Assembly: GCF_001039355.2 (NCBI RefSeq)
Contig: NW_019775448.1
Span: 10,810-74,809 of the forward strand
Direction of reading: 5' to 3'
Length of the DNA: 64,000 bases
Source: Lingula anatina
Lineage: Eukaryota > Brachiopoda > Lingulata > Lingulida > Lingulidae
The position numbers and the translations under genes are program-made. A model generated the notes under the pieces. The model had not been told where the DNA came from, made no database searches, and was given only the letters and a program-made list of their open reading frames with translations. Each line of letters begins with the position of its first letter. The stretch's first letter is position 1. Below are positions 13,201 through 25,200 of the stretch, in pieces.

Positions 13201-16200
13201 ATGGACCAAACAGACTGCCATTAATTTTACATAGCCTTTTTAAAGAACACCATAATTCGAATAATTACTTGACGTTTTTCACCTCAAACAAAGAAAAATA
13301 TTGTTTACTTTAATCTAAAAATTAGAAAAGTACATCAATCAGAAAAGCTTGGTTTTTACAAGCGATGTCTAGTGTAAATTGATTATATAGAAATTGACCA
13401 GAAACCACATAAGATCTCTACCTGGCACACGTCCGACCTGATGCCAGTTTTGATGAAGTTTTCTGCACTGAGCTCTATAGTCACTTCTCTCTTCATTGTT
13501 CTGGATCAATTGCAAACAGGCATTTAAATGTTTTTAGATTCATTCAAGAGCAGAGAGCCTAAATAATTGTTGTAAACTTTGATATGTAATCTCATCTAAT
13601 TTTTTTCAAGTTATGATGACAGACTACATAAAACATTTCATTTAAAACTAATATTATTTTCAACACAGAGCCTACATGCAGATAGCAGGTAAATCCTCAC
13701 CTTTTCAGTCTCAGTTTGCTGAGCTGTTCTTCCTTGGCAGCAATTTTCTCTTTGTCAGCAGACATGATCTTTGGCTTGTTCATCATGAGATGACGCAATT
13801 TCAGATACTCTTTCCATAGCTTTTGATACCTATAGAAATAAAAAAGCAGTTCCATTTTGTCTAGATTCACAGACAGTAAGAAATTACAGTTAAAAAGCAA
13901 AGAAATTAATTGAAAATAAGAATTTAAGATAGAAAGAGAGAAATGGTTTATCTTTGTCTCAATTTACTGTTAAACTAAATTAATTAAAATGCATATATAG
14001 TATTTTAATATACATTAATATTACACTAATTAGGCATGAGATGGAACTAGTATTAAAGATTATGTCTAATTACAAAGAAAAAGGTACTAAAGAAAATCAT
14101 GATTTAATAGATGATTCAATTTTTAATAATTAATTCTGATTCAGTTATTCCATAAGTCATCAATGGGGATCAAGTAAACTCTTTGCACATATGAACATAC
14201 GATGGGTCCCCCACATAGCTTAGTTTGGCTGGTTTGATGCCGAAGTGGATGATGAGAGGATAGCTGATGGAGTCTGAGGTCATGTGGTTCTTGTCCAGCT
14301 GGTCCACCCTCACTGCACTGGGCCTCTGAAGACACAGAACAAAGTTGGTTACTTAGTTGTGTTATTTACTGATGGGTAAGCCAAATGGAAGTCCAATACA
14401 AAACTTAATTCAACAATTACAGCTCAGCTACCCCACTTTATGCACCTGGCTAAAAAACAGTATTGTATCTTCTCACATTAATGCTGGTCTATAATATAGA
14501 CCCCCTGCAATTACCTTGGTCTATACAGACCTGTCCAGAGCTCTATATTCTCCTACTATGGTCATTACATGTGGACCTGTACAACATGAAAGAATATTTA
14601 ACCTGTTTCATACTAGCTACTAATGGCCAATAACACAAAGCCTACAGTATACTACTAAAACACCCTCCACCAAAATGGATGCTAGATGCAACAGAGGAAA
14701 GCTGATGGTAGAGTTCCCAATGACCTTGGCAACCAAGGCACAAGATATTAATTTGTGTTCTCAAGCCTTCCTCACCATTCCAGGACAAGTGACCAGCATT
14801 CCCCTGACCTCCTCCACCAGGGCCTGCCACTCTCGGGCCTCTATAGTGACCAGGTCACTCAACTGGGAGGCCTCAAACAATGGCTGAGAGCTTCTCAACA
14901 AGTAACGGAATACTTCATTAATGGACAGGATCTCTTTGCCTCTTTCTGGAAATAGATATTGCTTATTTTTTTATTATAAGAAACAGATATTCTTCCTCTT
15001 TTTGGATAAGACATGTTTTTCTCGATATTGACAATCCATTGAAGATTGGTAAAAACCAAGACTTTGGTGTGAATAAATAAATATCTTATTAAGTCAAGAT
15101 AACTTTGCCTGACTATTATTGATAATTTCTATCCATGTTGCATTTAGTAAATTGGAGAGGTATTTGACCAAATAAAATAACATATGCATATTGCATAACT
15201 ACTTTTTGTTGGTTTATCATTTAAACCAGGGGATTCAAAGAAAAATGTCCTCATTCAACCAAATTCTAACCTCACTTCTATTTCTCAAGTAAAAACACTA
15301 TAACATCAGTAAAACTTATAGCAACTTAAAAACAGCAAAGTCATGAATGAGATAAAATGAAATATAGTGCTTTTATTCAATTTCTTTTGAAAAATCTCCC
15401 TCGCTGACCTGGCAAATTCCTGGCAAACCTTGGCATGATATGGAACAGCCGACAGCCATCTTCTGTGACCTTGTGCCAGTCAAGGTCAACCAGTTCCAGA
15501 ATTTCTGTGAAGAGAAAATCTGAGAAAAGGTCCAAGCTTCTCACTGTGAAATTCTGAAAATATGATGTTATAGAAAGCATGATGTCTTAAAAAACATAAT
15601 ATAAACGGTAAATTTTATATAACTGATTCAATTTTTTACCTCCATTTTACAGATAAAATATGATACAAAATTAATATGTTGAGATATAAACATATGCAAA
15701 AAAATTCTGATTTAACAGCACATGCTTTTTGGTCTCAAACAAGTATACAGGAGGGAAAATACATCTGCAAACCTCTGGTGCTTGTTCTTCAAAAAAGTGT
15801 ATTGTGTATGGAATACTGAATCTTGTCACTTGGCAAAGTGGAATCTGTAATATATACATGGCCCTGGTTTATAAGACAATATGTAAATGAAAGACCATAT
15901 TCAACAAAGTACCTTTATTAAAACCTCTAACACTCACATAAAATAATCATACACCATGTTTATAATGTGAAATATATCTACAATAACACATGAAAATGTC
16001 TCATTTTTTGTTTTCTCTAAAAGAGCATTATTAAATGGTAAACTAATCATTATAAAAGGGAAAATTATTCTCATTTTTACCAAAAGTAACTTACATTATC
16101 TAACTTTTGATGAGAAAAGATTGAAAACCCTTCAAAGATGTACTCATGGCTGTCATACTCAATCACAGTGGGGTTTTTGGTCTGTAATATAAAATCCAAA

Positions 16201-19200
16201 AAACTGTCATAAAATTATATTAAATGTAATTATATTTTTTCTTGCATTTTGTATTATTATTATTAATTAACAGTGTTACTGTGTAGCTGTTAAAACTGTG
16301 GACTTCAGGTTCTTTAACTCTGAAAACTACTTTCTTCTACTTTAAAAAAGATCTTGGTTTCAAAGTCATAGTTTATATCAAAACTGTTTAAAGTCTTGTA
16401 TGCCAAGTTTGATAACCTACCAGAAAATTGGTGTGCGGAGCCATTGTGATCCTGTAGTGATATAGTCTGTCCAGGTTGTTGCTGTCAGGGTTGCACTTTG
16501 GTGGGAGCTACAGAAAAAGGTATTTGAGGCAATTGGCTAGCTGTTACAGACACATATGCACGCGCACATTATCAAAAGTGCATACATATAGATATATATC
16601 TCTTATCACTGCTTCAAGTTGATACTTCCTGTAACATGAAAGAAATTTTGTCCTAGACTATCAATTCCAGCATTTACACCCCAGTTTAATTCTCTGAATC
16701 CATAACATAATCGTAGAATTTCTAGAAACTTACAATCAAGAATCTCAGTCTGTTTATTAGAGATAGGGAATGTGATAATCTGCAGTCTAAGAAATTCTCA
16801 CCTTCTCTCCTGGGAAGATATTATGTCTTATCCCTGTCTGCCTGGCTTTCCAGCTGCAACGGCAAATTGGACCATCATTCATCTGAAAATTACCATAAAA
16901 TGTGTCACAACTATAATGCCAGGATACCAACAGTGGTGTTTCTGTTTCATATATATATGACAGAGAAATACAGCATACTGATCTTTTGTCATACTGTGCA
17001 TTAAAATGATACAAAAACATGCCACAAAATAAAACATTATGCAATATTTTATCAAAATGAGTCGACAAACAAAAACTACGGACAATAAAAATACTAAGAG
17101 CATAATAATAGGACCTCAAATGACAGAGTTTCTATAAAGCACTCCTATTTTGTATAAGAGACAAACTAGTAAAAGAAAAGCATTTGATTAATTCATTTAA
17201 CAACCCATCGTTATATTACCTCACTGGATCCCGTTTCTTTATCAAATATTTAGAAAGCAGAACCCAAAAAAGTCCCTATGTCAGTAACCAAAATACTACA
17301 AAACTCACAACTCACCTCCCCCACTTCATTGAACCATAAGTCTTCATGCAGCCTCTCTGGATGCTGTTTCTTAATCTTCATCTCCTCCAGCCACATGTTT
17401 AGTTCTTCATCCTCATCCTCGTCCTCAGAGGAGGAGGAGGAACTACTGCTGCTGTCATGGTGGTCTGTAATAGTGGCAGTAATTAATTTTGGAGCATGAA
17501 ACATTCTCATCCTCAGAGGAGTGGGAAAAGGAAAAAGGAACAACTTTTGCTGCCATTGTTGTTTGACATTAAGAAAGTCAAGGATATTATAGAAACTTTA
17601 GGAACTTCCTCAAAAGCACCCCTGCAACCATATTATTATAATCATTATTATTATTACAGAAATCTTAATCTTAGCTTTTCTCACAGAGATTGTTTTTCAT
17701 GACTGTTGAATATTTAAAACTAAAGGAAATTTGTATTTTGTGGGTTACCAATAAGCTTTTCAAATTAGACATTAATAATTTTAGTTGAATTGTTTTTACC
17801 TGAGTGGCAGTGAAAATGCAAAGGCATTTTTCTTGGTGGCCTTTCGTACTTCGGTTTAGCAGCTCTAGCTTTCTCGGCTCTCTTGACAAGTTCTGCATCA
17901 AATTTATCTTCTAGATCCTGCATCCGTTTGGTAGCAGTTATGTTGCTAGACTGAATAATAAGGGAAGACTGGTTTCTTACAAATTAAGTGAGTCAATATT
18001 CTAAACTTCTACACAATTTGTGTCAATTAGCAAAGCCTGTCTAATGACAATCTTTACCAAAATTCATCAAAATATAATGAAATATTCTTAAACGAACTAT
18101 ATGATTACATCAATGGTCATAATGACCTGCTTGTTAGTTAAAATTTAAGATTTCCTAAAATTATGACTGAAATAATATATTAACCTAGGTGAATGTCTGA
18201 ATGATCATAAACTCTATACTAGAATTTAACTAAATAGTGAGATAGTCAATCAGCAATATAAAAATTCTAGTTAAACAAACAACTTACACCACTTTGTCTC
18301 TGAAAATATAAATCAGCAGGGGAGCACCTCTGCCATGCGGGAAGTGCAGGTTCGCCGCTGTCATCATTGTCTTCTCCACCTTCACCGTCATCGGACATTT
18401 TCTCAGACATTGTCTCCGACTGTCTGGAAGTACCTGGAGGAGGAGAAGACCCTCTGGATCCTTCTGCTTGTCTTAGAGGTTTACTTCGACTTTCCCTAAA
18501 AACATATATATAAGAACATGATCAATGAGTATGTTCATGGTTCCAAGGAATTGTATTAGTTTTAAGAGCATCGTCAGGCCGAGTGTTCACATGCTATTGG
18601 ATGTTGGCAGACCTGTAAATGACTCTCACTCAGGGGATAGGATAAGTGTGAAATGTATCAGTTTCATATAATTTTCCGTTCCAAAGTAAGTTATTAATAT
18701 CACTGAAATCAGTAACTAATGACTAAGAACCTGACTTTTGTATTTTTCGGCAGTGTGCATTATTCAAATGAATACATGTGCAAGTCAACAGTAGAAAATA
18801 CCATTTCCCCTCCTGAACACAGTCACATATTAAGATTACTATGTCGCGATTTTGATATCAGGAAAAAAAGTTTTGTAATCAGCTCACAAACCTGTCACTG
18901 TCTCTTGACCTAGAATCTGCTCTCCTTTGTTTCCTGGGGCTGTCACTGCCACGATCCCTGCTTATACTGCGCTTTCTTGAGGAAAACCTACAAAATAACA
19001 TAAAGTTAAATGTCTATGGAAAAACACACAGTAAGACTTTCAGATTTATTTGATGACAAGGAAAAAATTCAAGGGAAATACTCCTAAAATGAAAATGGTT
19101 CACTTAAACTTAAAATAATCTTTTACATACCCAGGTGTTTGAATATCATAACCACTGTTCTTAAAACAATTTAAAGATGCTTAAATTTTTTTATCTTTAC

Positions 19201-20986
19201 ACAATTCTGAATATAATATTTCAAAGACAGTTTTTGTGCTGATTATGAGCACCAATCACCTGTTATCTCTCCTGCTTCTCTCCCTGCTTGAGTCTCTTCC
19301 TCCAGTCTTAGAACTTTTACTTCTATATTGCACAGGACTTGTTCTCCTATCTCCTCTATTTTCACGTCTATCAGCAGCTGGTCCCAATCTTCTACTCCCT
19401 TGCCTTTCTTCATAAGAGTCCAGCCTTCTATCTGACCTACCACTTTGTCCTTCTCTGCCAGTCCCTGCTCGTCCAGATCTTTTATAATCCACACTGGAAT
19501 TAGATGGACTGGACTGCCTGGATGATGAATTGCTTCTTGGCCTTCTGTCTCTTGAGGAATCTCTTGGAAGTCTGTTTCTTTCATTGTCTCTTTGTTGAAA
19601 GTCTCTGTCCCTACGATTGTCTTGAAATCTACCACCTTGCCTGTCTCTGTCTCTTCCCAAACCTTCAGTGTTCCTGTAGTAGCCATCTTCTGGACCCCTG
19701 TCTCTGCCATCACTGTCACTGTGCGGCCTATCATTCCTCATGGCTGGGCCAAATCTGCCATCTGGGCCAAATTCTCTCTGAAATTCATCCCCACATCTTC
19801 CAAAGTCTGGTCCATAGTTGACAGGTGGTTGATGAAAAGGTGGACCTCCTGGTTGCTCATTCAAAGGAAACTGATTGAATCCTGGTGCCCCCTGTTGATG
19901 GGGATTGAAACCAGGCCCTTGGTTGTTATATCCTGGTCCTCCCATTGGTGGGTAAGGGAGGTTACCTGTGGAAGTATTGAAATTGTTAAGTCTTTTAAAA
20001 AATGGTAAATTAGAAATATCCATTTAAAGACAGATGAGTATACATTTGCTTATCACATTTCCACCATATTTAAGTGAAGATGTAATCTGGTCATGCACGA
20101 TTTTAAAAAAATTGGAAAACTGAATAACTGTTGTGGCATATTTTTTAATGTTAAAATATTACTAAAACACAAAACAAGTGCTAAAGTGAGTATACATGCA
20201 TACTAAACACCATATATTTTATTAACTTTCCCAAATATACTTACTACAAAACATTGTAAGCTAAATCAAAGACATACCTTGCATATTCCCATAAGATCCC
20301 AATGGCCCTCTGTTTTCTCCAAGCTGAAACCCTGGCATCTGCTGGGGACCTGGTCCTCCTGGCATTGGCCCTCCAACTGGCATAGGAGGAGGCATCATGC
20401 CAGGTGGCCCTGGACCAAAGTTTTGTGGCCCTGGTGGCATGGGTCCTCCATATGGTGGCGCCACTGAGGGGTCTGGATACATCTGTGATGGGGCGCCTGA
20501 ATTCCAACCACCCGTTGTCTGAAGAAATACCAGTAAAATAACAATTTAAGTTAAGATATGCTATATGTTAAGTCATCTTCAACAGAAAGTTGCCACTATG
20601 TTCAAATCTGCTGGACAGCTTCTGTAAATCTCATGAATTACATTTATCTATTAAAAATATCCATAAACAGCCATTAAAACACTAATACTGATAAATTAAA
20701 ATTCAGTTATCTTTAAATAATAAAAAAGATTTAAAGATCATTCCTACATCTTCAATGATGTATTGCTAATGCAGTTCTCCACTAACTAGAATAAACTACA
20801 GACAGTTATTTAAGCGACCGATAGTCTGATGTGATAAAACAAAAGCCGCATTAATTATGTAGTTACTAGTAAATGACCGTGACATTTAACGGCATTGAAG
20901 CATCTTGCGCGACAACTTACCCCACTCATTCCCTCTCTCTGGTACCGAGAATCACCATATCTTCCCCCTCTATCTCTAAAAGACAT
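655..20986 (-). CDS. DROSHA: DROSHA, ribonuclease III of the microprocessor (whole gene, 30 coding exons)
   Basis: Nuclear RNase III that, with DGCR8/Pasha, crops primary microRNA transcripts to pre-miRNA hairpins. I traced 30 coding exons on the minus strand, all with GT-AG introns and matching phases. Counting the duplicated middle once (copy nearer the 5' end) gives 4,284 nt, about 1,427 aa; human DROSHA is 1,374 aa. Domain order: Pro/Gly-rich N-terminus (residues 1-102), Arg/Ser/Asp-rich region (about 103-370), an acidic Ser stretch (about 490-515), the central domain with platform/PAZ-like parts (about 540-860), RIIIDa (about 865-1091), RIIIDb (about 1110-1290) and a C-terminal dsRBD (about 1260-1345). 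The start is the ATG at 20986 (reads MSFRDRGGRYGDSRYQ); the stop TAA is at 655-657. Exons 4-19 occur twice in the assembly; see the separate block entries. Identity is very secure; copy number of the middle is not. Confidence 0.96.
1645..1755 (+). repeat. Fragment of a dispersed repeat shared with the YIPF5 intron
   Basis: About 80 bp in the intron between DROSHA exons 28 and 29 resembles 40784-40860 and 44560-44640. Shared segments include AACTCTG-GGGGATTCT, AAGTGCAATCA and AATCAGCTTAA, in the same order and spacing with small indels. A poly-T/poly-G tract (1600-1623) lies just before it. Family unknown; alignment judged by eye. Confidence 0.5.
4968..5117 (+). repeat. GAC-core/hairpin dispersed repeat, copy 2
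   Basis: A second, shorter copy in the intron between DROSHA exons 20 and 21. Same 5' start (ATGAATATTCAT), same CGTGTTATCGG segment, only a short GGCGAC array, then the GATGGCTATATG segment and the 30-nt hairpin at 5082-5111. The tandem core is the part that differs in length between copies. Confidence 0.75.
5633..12188 (-). CDS. DROSHA: DROSHA exons 4-19, copy A (3'-proximal duplicate)
   Basis: Exons: 12093-12188, 11536-11740, 11047-11197, 10552-10700, 10043-10123, 9662-9748, 9350-9436, 9028-9099, 8669-8813, 8034-8203, 7458-7582, 6910-7038, 6638-6716, 6322-6429, 5946-6075, 5633-5753. All are intact, with GT-AG sites and the same phases as copy B. Coding changes are few: exon 5 has PSPG where copy B has SPPPG, exon 6 has FEGELV versus FDAELV, and exon 14 has MTPDS versus MTSDS. 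Introns differ by many SNPs and small indels, including a (GT)n tract present only here. This copy adjoins exons 20-30. The pattern fits the other allele of the same exons, placed in tandem by the assembler; a real internal duplication is the alternative. The block totals 1,935 nt (645 codons), a multiple of three. Confidence 0.9.
7207..7255 (+). repeat. (GT)n microsatellite
   Basis: About 24 GT units in the intron between DROSHA exons 14 and 15 of copy A. The matching intron of copy B (13830-14200) has none, so this is a length difference between the two duplicates. Confidence 0.95.
12216..12320 (+). repeat. GAC-core/hairpin dispersed repeat, copy 3, truncated at a one-base assembly gap
   Basis: A third copy, missing its 5' end: it starts at CTTATCGTGTTATCGG right after the single N at 12215 and runs to the hairpin at 12285-12314. 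To its left, DROSHA copy A ends at 12214; to its right, copy B starts at 12321. The only seam between the duplicated blocks therefore lies inside this repeat. This is where an assembler would join two contigs wrongly. Confidence 0.8.
12403..18987 (-). CDS. DROSHA: DROSHA exons 4-19, copy B (5'-proximal): central domain and first half of RIIIDa
   Basis: Exons: 18892-18987, 18288-18495, 17800-17950, 17316-17464, 16802-16882, 16421-16507, 16095-16181, 15773-15844, 15409-15553, 14776-14945, 14201-14325, 13701-13829, 13422-13500, 13083-13190, 12707-12836, 12403-12523. They splice in frame from exon 3. Visible motifs: the acidic Ser run before the central domain; a Cys-x-Cys...His zinc-binding cluster in exon 8 (CRCSWKARQTGIRH); central-domain signatures VIEYDSHEYIFEGFS and TRFSIPYTIHFFEE; the linker YQKLWKEYLKLRHLM; RIIIDa starting at HALLLPVLITHLRFH; and its metal-binding signature NERLEFLGDAVIEF in exon 19. 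Exon 19 ends in phase 2, as exon 20 needs. Because this copy adjoins exons 1-3, it is the natural partner of the N-terminus. The other copy has the same exon lengths except exon 5 (3 nt shorter there). Confidence 0.93.
19260..20986 (-). CDS. DROSHA: DROSHA exons 1-3: Pro-rich and Arg/Ser-rich N-terminus
   Basis: Exon 1 is 20921-20986, exon 2 is 20278-20518 and exon 3 is 19260-19965. Exon 1 encodes 22 residues rich in Arg/Gly. Exon 2 is a Pro/Gly/Met-rich low-complexity stretch. Exon 3 begins with more Pro/Gly and passes into a long run of Arg, Asp and Ser with many RS, RD and SR pairs. The order P-rich then RS-rich matches vertebrate DROSHA, where this region carries nuclear localisation and phosphorylation functions; the exact sequence is poorly conserved, as usual. 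This block occurs once. The donor closing exon 3 (GTGATT at 19259) is weak, but it gives the phase 2 that exon 4 needs. No upstream in-frame ATG or canonical promoter was recognised before 20986. Confidence 0.88.
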
Positions 20987-22238
20987 TTTTATTGTTACAC
21001 AGACTCACAGACACAGCATTTTTCTCTGCAGGGAAATCCGCGAGATGTTTCAGTGAAAGGGGGAAAAAGTTGTCATCGATAGCCATCTAATGCGGTTTAT
21101 CACATTTTATCCAAGATAGTCCTCAACCCTAGTAAGCATCAAAAGCTTACGTACAGTAGGAGTGGATCATGCACATTTTGGAAAAAAAAAGTACTTTTGA
21201 TAGCACCATTCTGCTGCTTAAAATAATGAGGGTGTCTTAGCAACGAATGGAGAATTGTAATCAATTCTTAATAAATCTTCTGGCACATCTTGTAGGCATG
21301 CAATTTTTATGTTGGTTCACACAAAATGAATAAAATAGAAAAGAAACCAAAAGCCAACTTAGATCAGTATCAATCAAAGCAATGCAAAAATGTTTCATAA
21401 AACAATATAGTTTTATTTCACTATAATTTCATACTGCTGTAACACTGAACAACATGTACATTTACTCAAAGTTGAGAAATACAACAATATGTACACTACA
21501 TGTATGCTCCTACAACACACTTTTCGCATTTAATTTGCACTGTACCTGAATTTTTCATCACGTTTTGTAAGAAAACAACAATATCTAATATTTTTCACTT
21601 ACTGTAGTATTCTGTTGTACCGCATAAAATAAACATAAGTAAACTAGACTCATACATATACATTTGCACACATATATCTGCACAGCCTTTATGGGACAAC
21701 ACTTCATACATGGGCAATAAGAGATCATGACAATTACTTGTAAACAATGCAAATAACACTTAATATAAACAAGGCAATCTTTTGCATTTTTTTTTTTTTT
21801 GCTTATGTTATCTCATTATAATATCAAATCCTCAAATGTGTTTTTAGTCTTTGGCCTTCCACAAACCTCCAAAGTGTAATGTAACATTATATGTGGGTGA
21901 AAGAACTTTTTGCACAAATTTTTCAAATTTATAATACACATGTATAATAATATATAAAAATTATGCATTTCAATATGACGAAAAATCCATGACAATATTG
22001 CTTCCATGAAACTCTCTCTCTTTTTTCATAAGAGATATTTCAGATCCAAAATTTATAATGTTTGACTGAAATATATCCCAAACACAATGAGGACAATAAA
22101 ATTGCAATAAGGATAAAGAAAAGTCACATGTACGATCAAGTTACACTCTAAACAAACAGAAAACAAAGGAATGACAAAAAATCACAAAATGCTTATTGAC
22201 TTTGAAAATTTGGCAGGAGTCCAAATGCATACATAGCA
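20987..22238. other. DROSHA 5' flank and CCDC134 3'UTR
   Basis: No coding exon is visible here. The right part (about 21400-22238) should be the CCDC134 3'UTR: AT-rich, with a minus-strand AATAAA at 21412-21417. The left part, about 400 bp, must hold the DROSHA leader and promoter. I see no TATA box or clear initiator. A poly-T run lies at 21788-21800. Confidence 0.5.
21412..21417 (-). terminator. Candidate polyadenylation signal for CCDC134
   Basis: AATAAA on the minus strand about 820 nt downstream of the CCDC134 stop and about 430 bp before the DROSHA start codon. Position fits a tandem arrangement with a short intergenic gap. Motif-based only. Confidence 0.4.
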
Positions 22239-25200
22239 CTATAGCTCGTTATGCACAGGTCCACTCATTCTAGGTCCTCTGTTCTTGTCTTTCTTCTTTT
22301 TCTTCTTGTTTTTCTTAATGTCCACTTTCTGGTCATCTTGCACTTCTAAGTCTTTCAAGAGCTGATATTTATAAAAAAGAAAGAGAAGATAAGTGTTAGT
22401 ATTTTTTCTCATTGTGAAAGGAAATTTAAAATTGTTTGCACAATTCTAACATGTTACATCTTACTTCAACATATAGCAGCAAGGATAAAACTTTAACTAA
22501 ATTAAATTCTCCAAGACACATCCAAGTCTTTTAGGTCAAAACAGGCTCCAAAGGCAACTTTAACAGTATCTAGCATTTGACAAGGTCTTTTGTGCAGGAA
22601 AAGCCAATTGTTCTCATTAGTTTTAACAAATTTACCACACTGTCATGCCATCCTTTTTCATATTAACCCACCTTCTTGTTTCCTGAGGTATAGGGGTTCA
22701 CATATGCTGGGTCTCTGTCCACTAAATTCATCTCTTGTGCCATCTTGAAAGTAACAAAAATGTAAGGAATAATTAAACAATAATCATATAAATATAATAA
22801 ATATTTGAAGTCTTTATTCTAAAACCAAGACCTGCTGGAGTCAAATCTAAAATAGTACATCACAACAATTATTCTTCTTTTCAAAACATTAGTTTATATA
22901 TTGCTTGGTAGCAAATTTTTTATGTCTTTCAGGGGCAGATTTAGGGCGTCTTCTGGGACTTCCGGAAGATGGTCAGATTTTCAAGTTTACATTGACGGGT
23001 ATCCAATTTTTTCTGTCGGAAGACGGTCAAAAATGAGGAACGGATCAACAAAGATAATTTGGAAGACTCTGAATCCGCTCCTGTCTTTACCTAACTGTAA
23101 CCAGACAATTCTGAGAAATAATGAAAAGGGTTTAAGCCTATCAATAATGAATATTCTGGTCACTTAGTGACAATAAAATAATTATTACATGTAAGATATC
23201 ACTGAATTTTTCAGTCAATATAAAAGGAAATCATTATAATTACCAGATTCAACATCTTAAGATTAGGTCCTTCAAATATCTTGGATTCATTGCAAAATGC
23301 CACACTCCACCCAATGAGAAGCTGCCATTCTTTTTTCTTGTCTATCAATTTATGACTTATATCTGGCATTCTAAGAATGATGTCCCCGAAGAATGCTGTG
23401 TTTTCTAAAACATGAGAATGTGCTGAAAAAAAGAGAAAAAATCTGATGTGTGCAATATGACAATACAATATTCAATCATGATTGCCATAAATAATGTAAC
23501 ATAAATGTGGTTTACATGTTTCAATATTAACTGCTATGAAACTACCATGAGACAAATAGAGCTATATATAATAAAATGAATAGACAACTGGGCAAAAACA
23601 GCCATAAAACTAGCTTGCGACAAATAAAGCAAATGTAAAAACAATTGGGCAAAGATTGAACTTTTAAAGCTGATAATGTATTTACAGCAAATTTCATTCT
23701 AAGTAATTTAATATGCAACTTCAACAACATCTAGCATTTGACAGTATCTAGCATTAAACAGCAATCCACATGGTGATAAATGTTTTTTGTGTGCCATTAC
23801 TTCATTTGGCAGCATTACATTGTTTATATGTAGCAGAGGACCAGAATAAAAAAACAAAATGAGCTTATATTTTTGATACAAACATGACTCTAGCAGGAAA
23901 ACCATTCCTTAGAACTTCTAAATACATTTTGGTACTTGCACCTATTCTGCATGCTGATATATAAAAAAGTAAACAAATTTAAATTGCTAAGGTATAATTT
24001 ACATGCTAACATGACCCTTGCACATGTACAGGAGTGTGCATGGTGTACTCACCATCTCTGAGGGTCATATTCTTTGTTGGTATAGGGTCACCTGGAGTGA
24101 AACCAGACTGCATCAAAGTCAACTTGGAAGCAGCTAGCATCTGAAATAGAGAGGGTACAATAAAACTATAAGCCTTAGTATATGATATACTGATACATGT
24201 AGGATCAAATTTTCAATGTAGCTGGAAACAAGTACTTCAGCATTTTGTACTACATTTAATTAATAATTTTAAAATCATTACTTTAACAACACAATTGTTA
24301 ATATTGTTTTGTAATTTTGTTATATTACTAATTTATTATTTTTACATTGTACATTGCTCTGAAATGCATGTGGAACGCTTTTTTTAAGAAAAAAAAAAGA
24401 TTACTATTATTCTGAGTCTAAGTAATCCACATGATACTGAAGCACTGTTGTAAACATACCAGTACTGCATAATTTGGGTATATTAAAGGGATAATAACTC
24501 TTCGTTTCGGCCAAAAAATGAATTTTCCTGGAGTAAACAACAATTTTCCCACACTTACCAATGGTTAATGAATCCATTTTACATTCAAAGTAAGTCCCTG
24601 GTTTTTTTCTAAAAAGTTTGGTTTTTTGTTAAAATCTCTTAAGAGATTTTAACAGAGTATAGCCATCAATGGAGGTCACGTGGTCTAAAGACAAGCTCAG
24701 AATAATAGCTATAACTGCTGTTTTTGTGGTAAAACAGAATATATTATATTTCTATGAGTTATTCACAATGTTTTTATTGTGAAATATAGATCTCATACAA
24801 AGAGTTATTATCCCTTTAAGCAACAAACAAAATTCAGCATTCCCCCCGAAAAGCTATAAAATCAAACTGTCCACCAAAGCATAAAATTCAATCACCTGGA
24901 AGAGATTCTCAAATATTTTTGAAACCATCTTGTATTGTTTTTCGTAATTGTTGAAAGCCAGGATTTTCTTCACCGCATCCACTTGTGCTGCTCTCTTGTG
25001 CTTAAACATTTTCTTATCTGTTCTAAGTCAAGGTGCATTTCCATAATTTGCATTACAAAATGATACAGCTGAGTTGGGAAATACATTACTCATTAGGGAT
25101 TTCGATTTTTAAAGTAATATGCAATTCACCAAAACAGTGAATTCCAAAAAATAACGTTTAATATATATCAGTATATGGATTTGGAAGATAATGATTGCAA

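Larger units (their letters stand above)
5541..19014. other. Tandem block duplication spanning DROSHA exons 4-19
   Basis: Block A (5541-12214) and block B (12321-19014) are the same about 6.7-kb segment in the same orientation. Order and intron positions are identical; exons are nearly identical; introns show frequent substitutions and indels of a few to tens of bases. The blocks meet at one N within a dispersed repeat. This is what unmerged alleles look like in a highly heterozygous genome assembly. A real tandem duplication cannot be excluded from sequence alone. Confidence 0.85.

Noticed and set aside
19504-20008. Long plus-strand frames of about 105 and 138 codons, and an overlapping minus-strand frame of 163 codons
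   Set aside because: Shadows of DROSHA exon 3, whose repetitive Arg/Asp/Ser codons leave other frames open.
22901-23167. An 88-codon plus-strand frame inside a CCDC134 intron
   Set aside because: No known domain. The local sequence (GGAAGA-GGTCA repeats) looks like repeat remnant.
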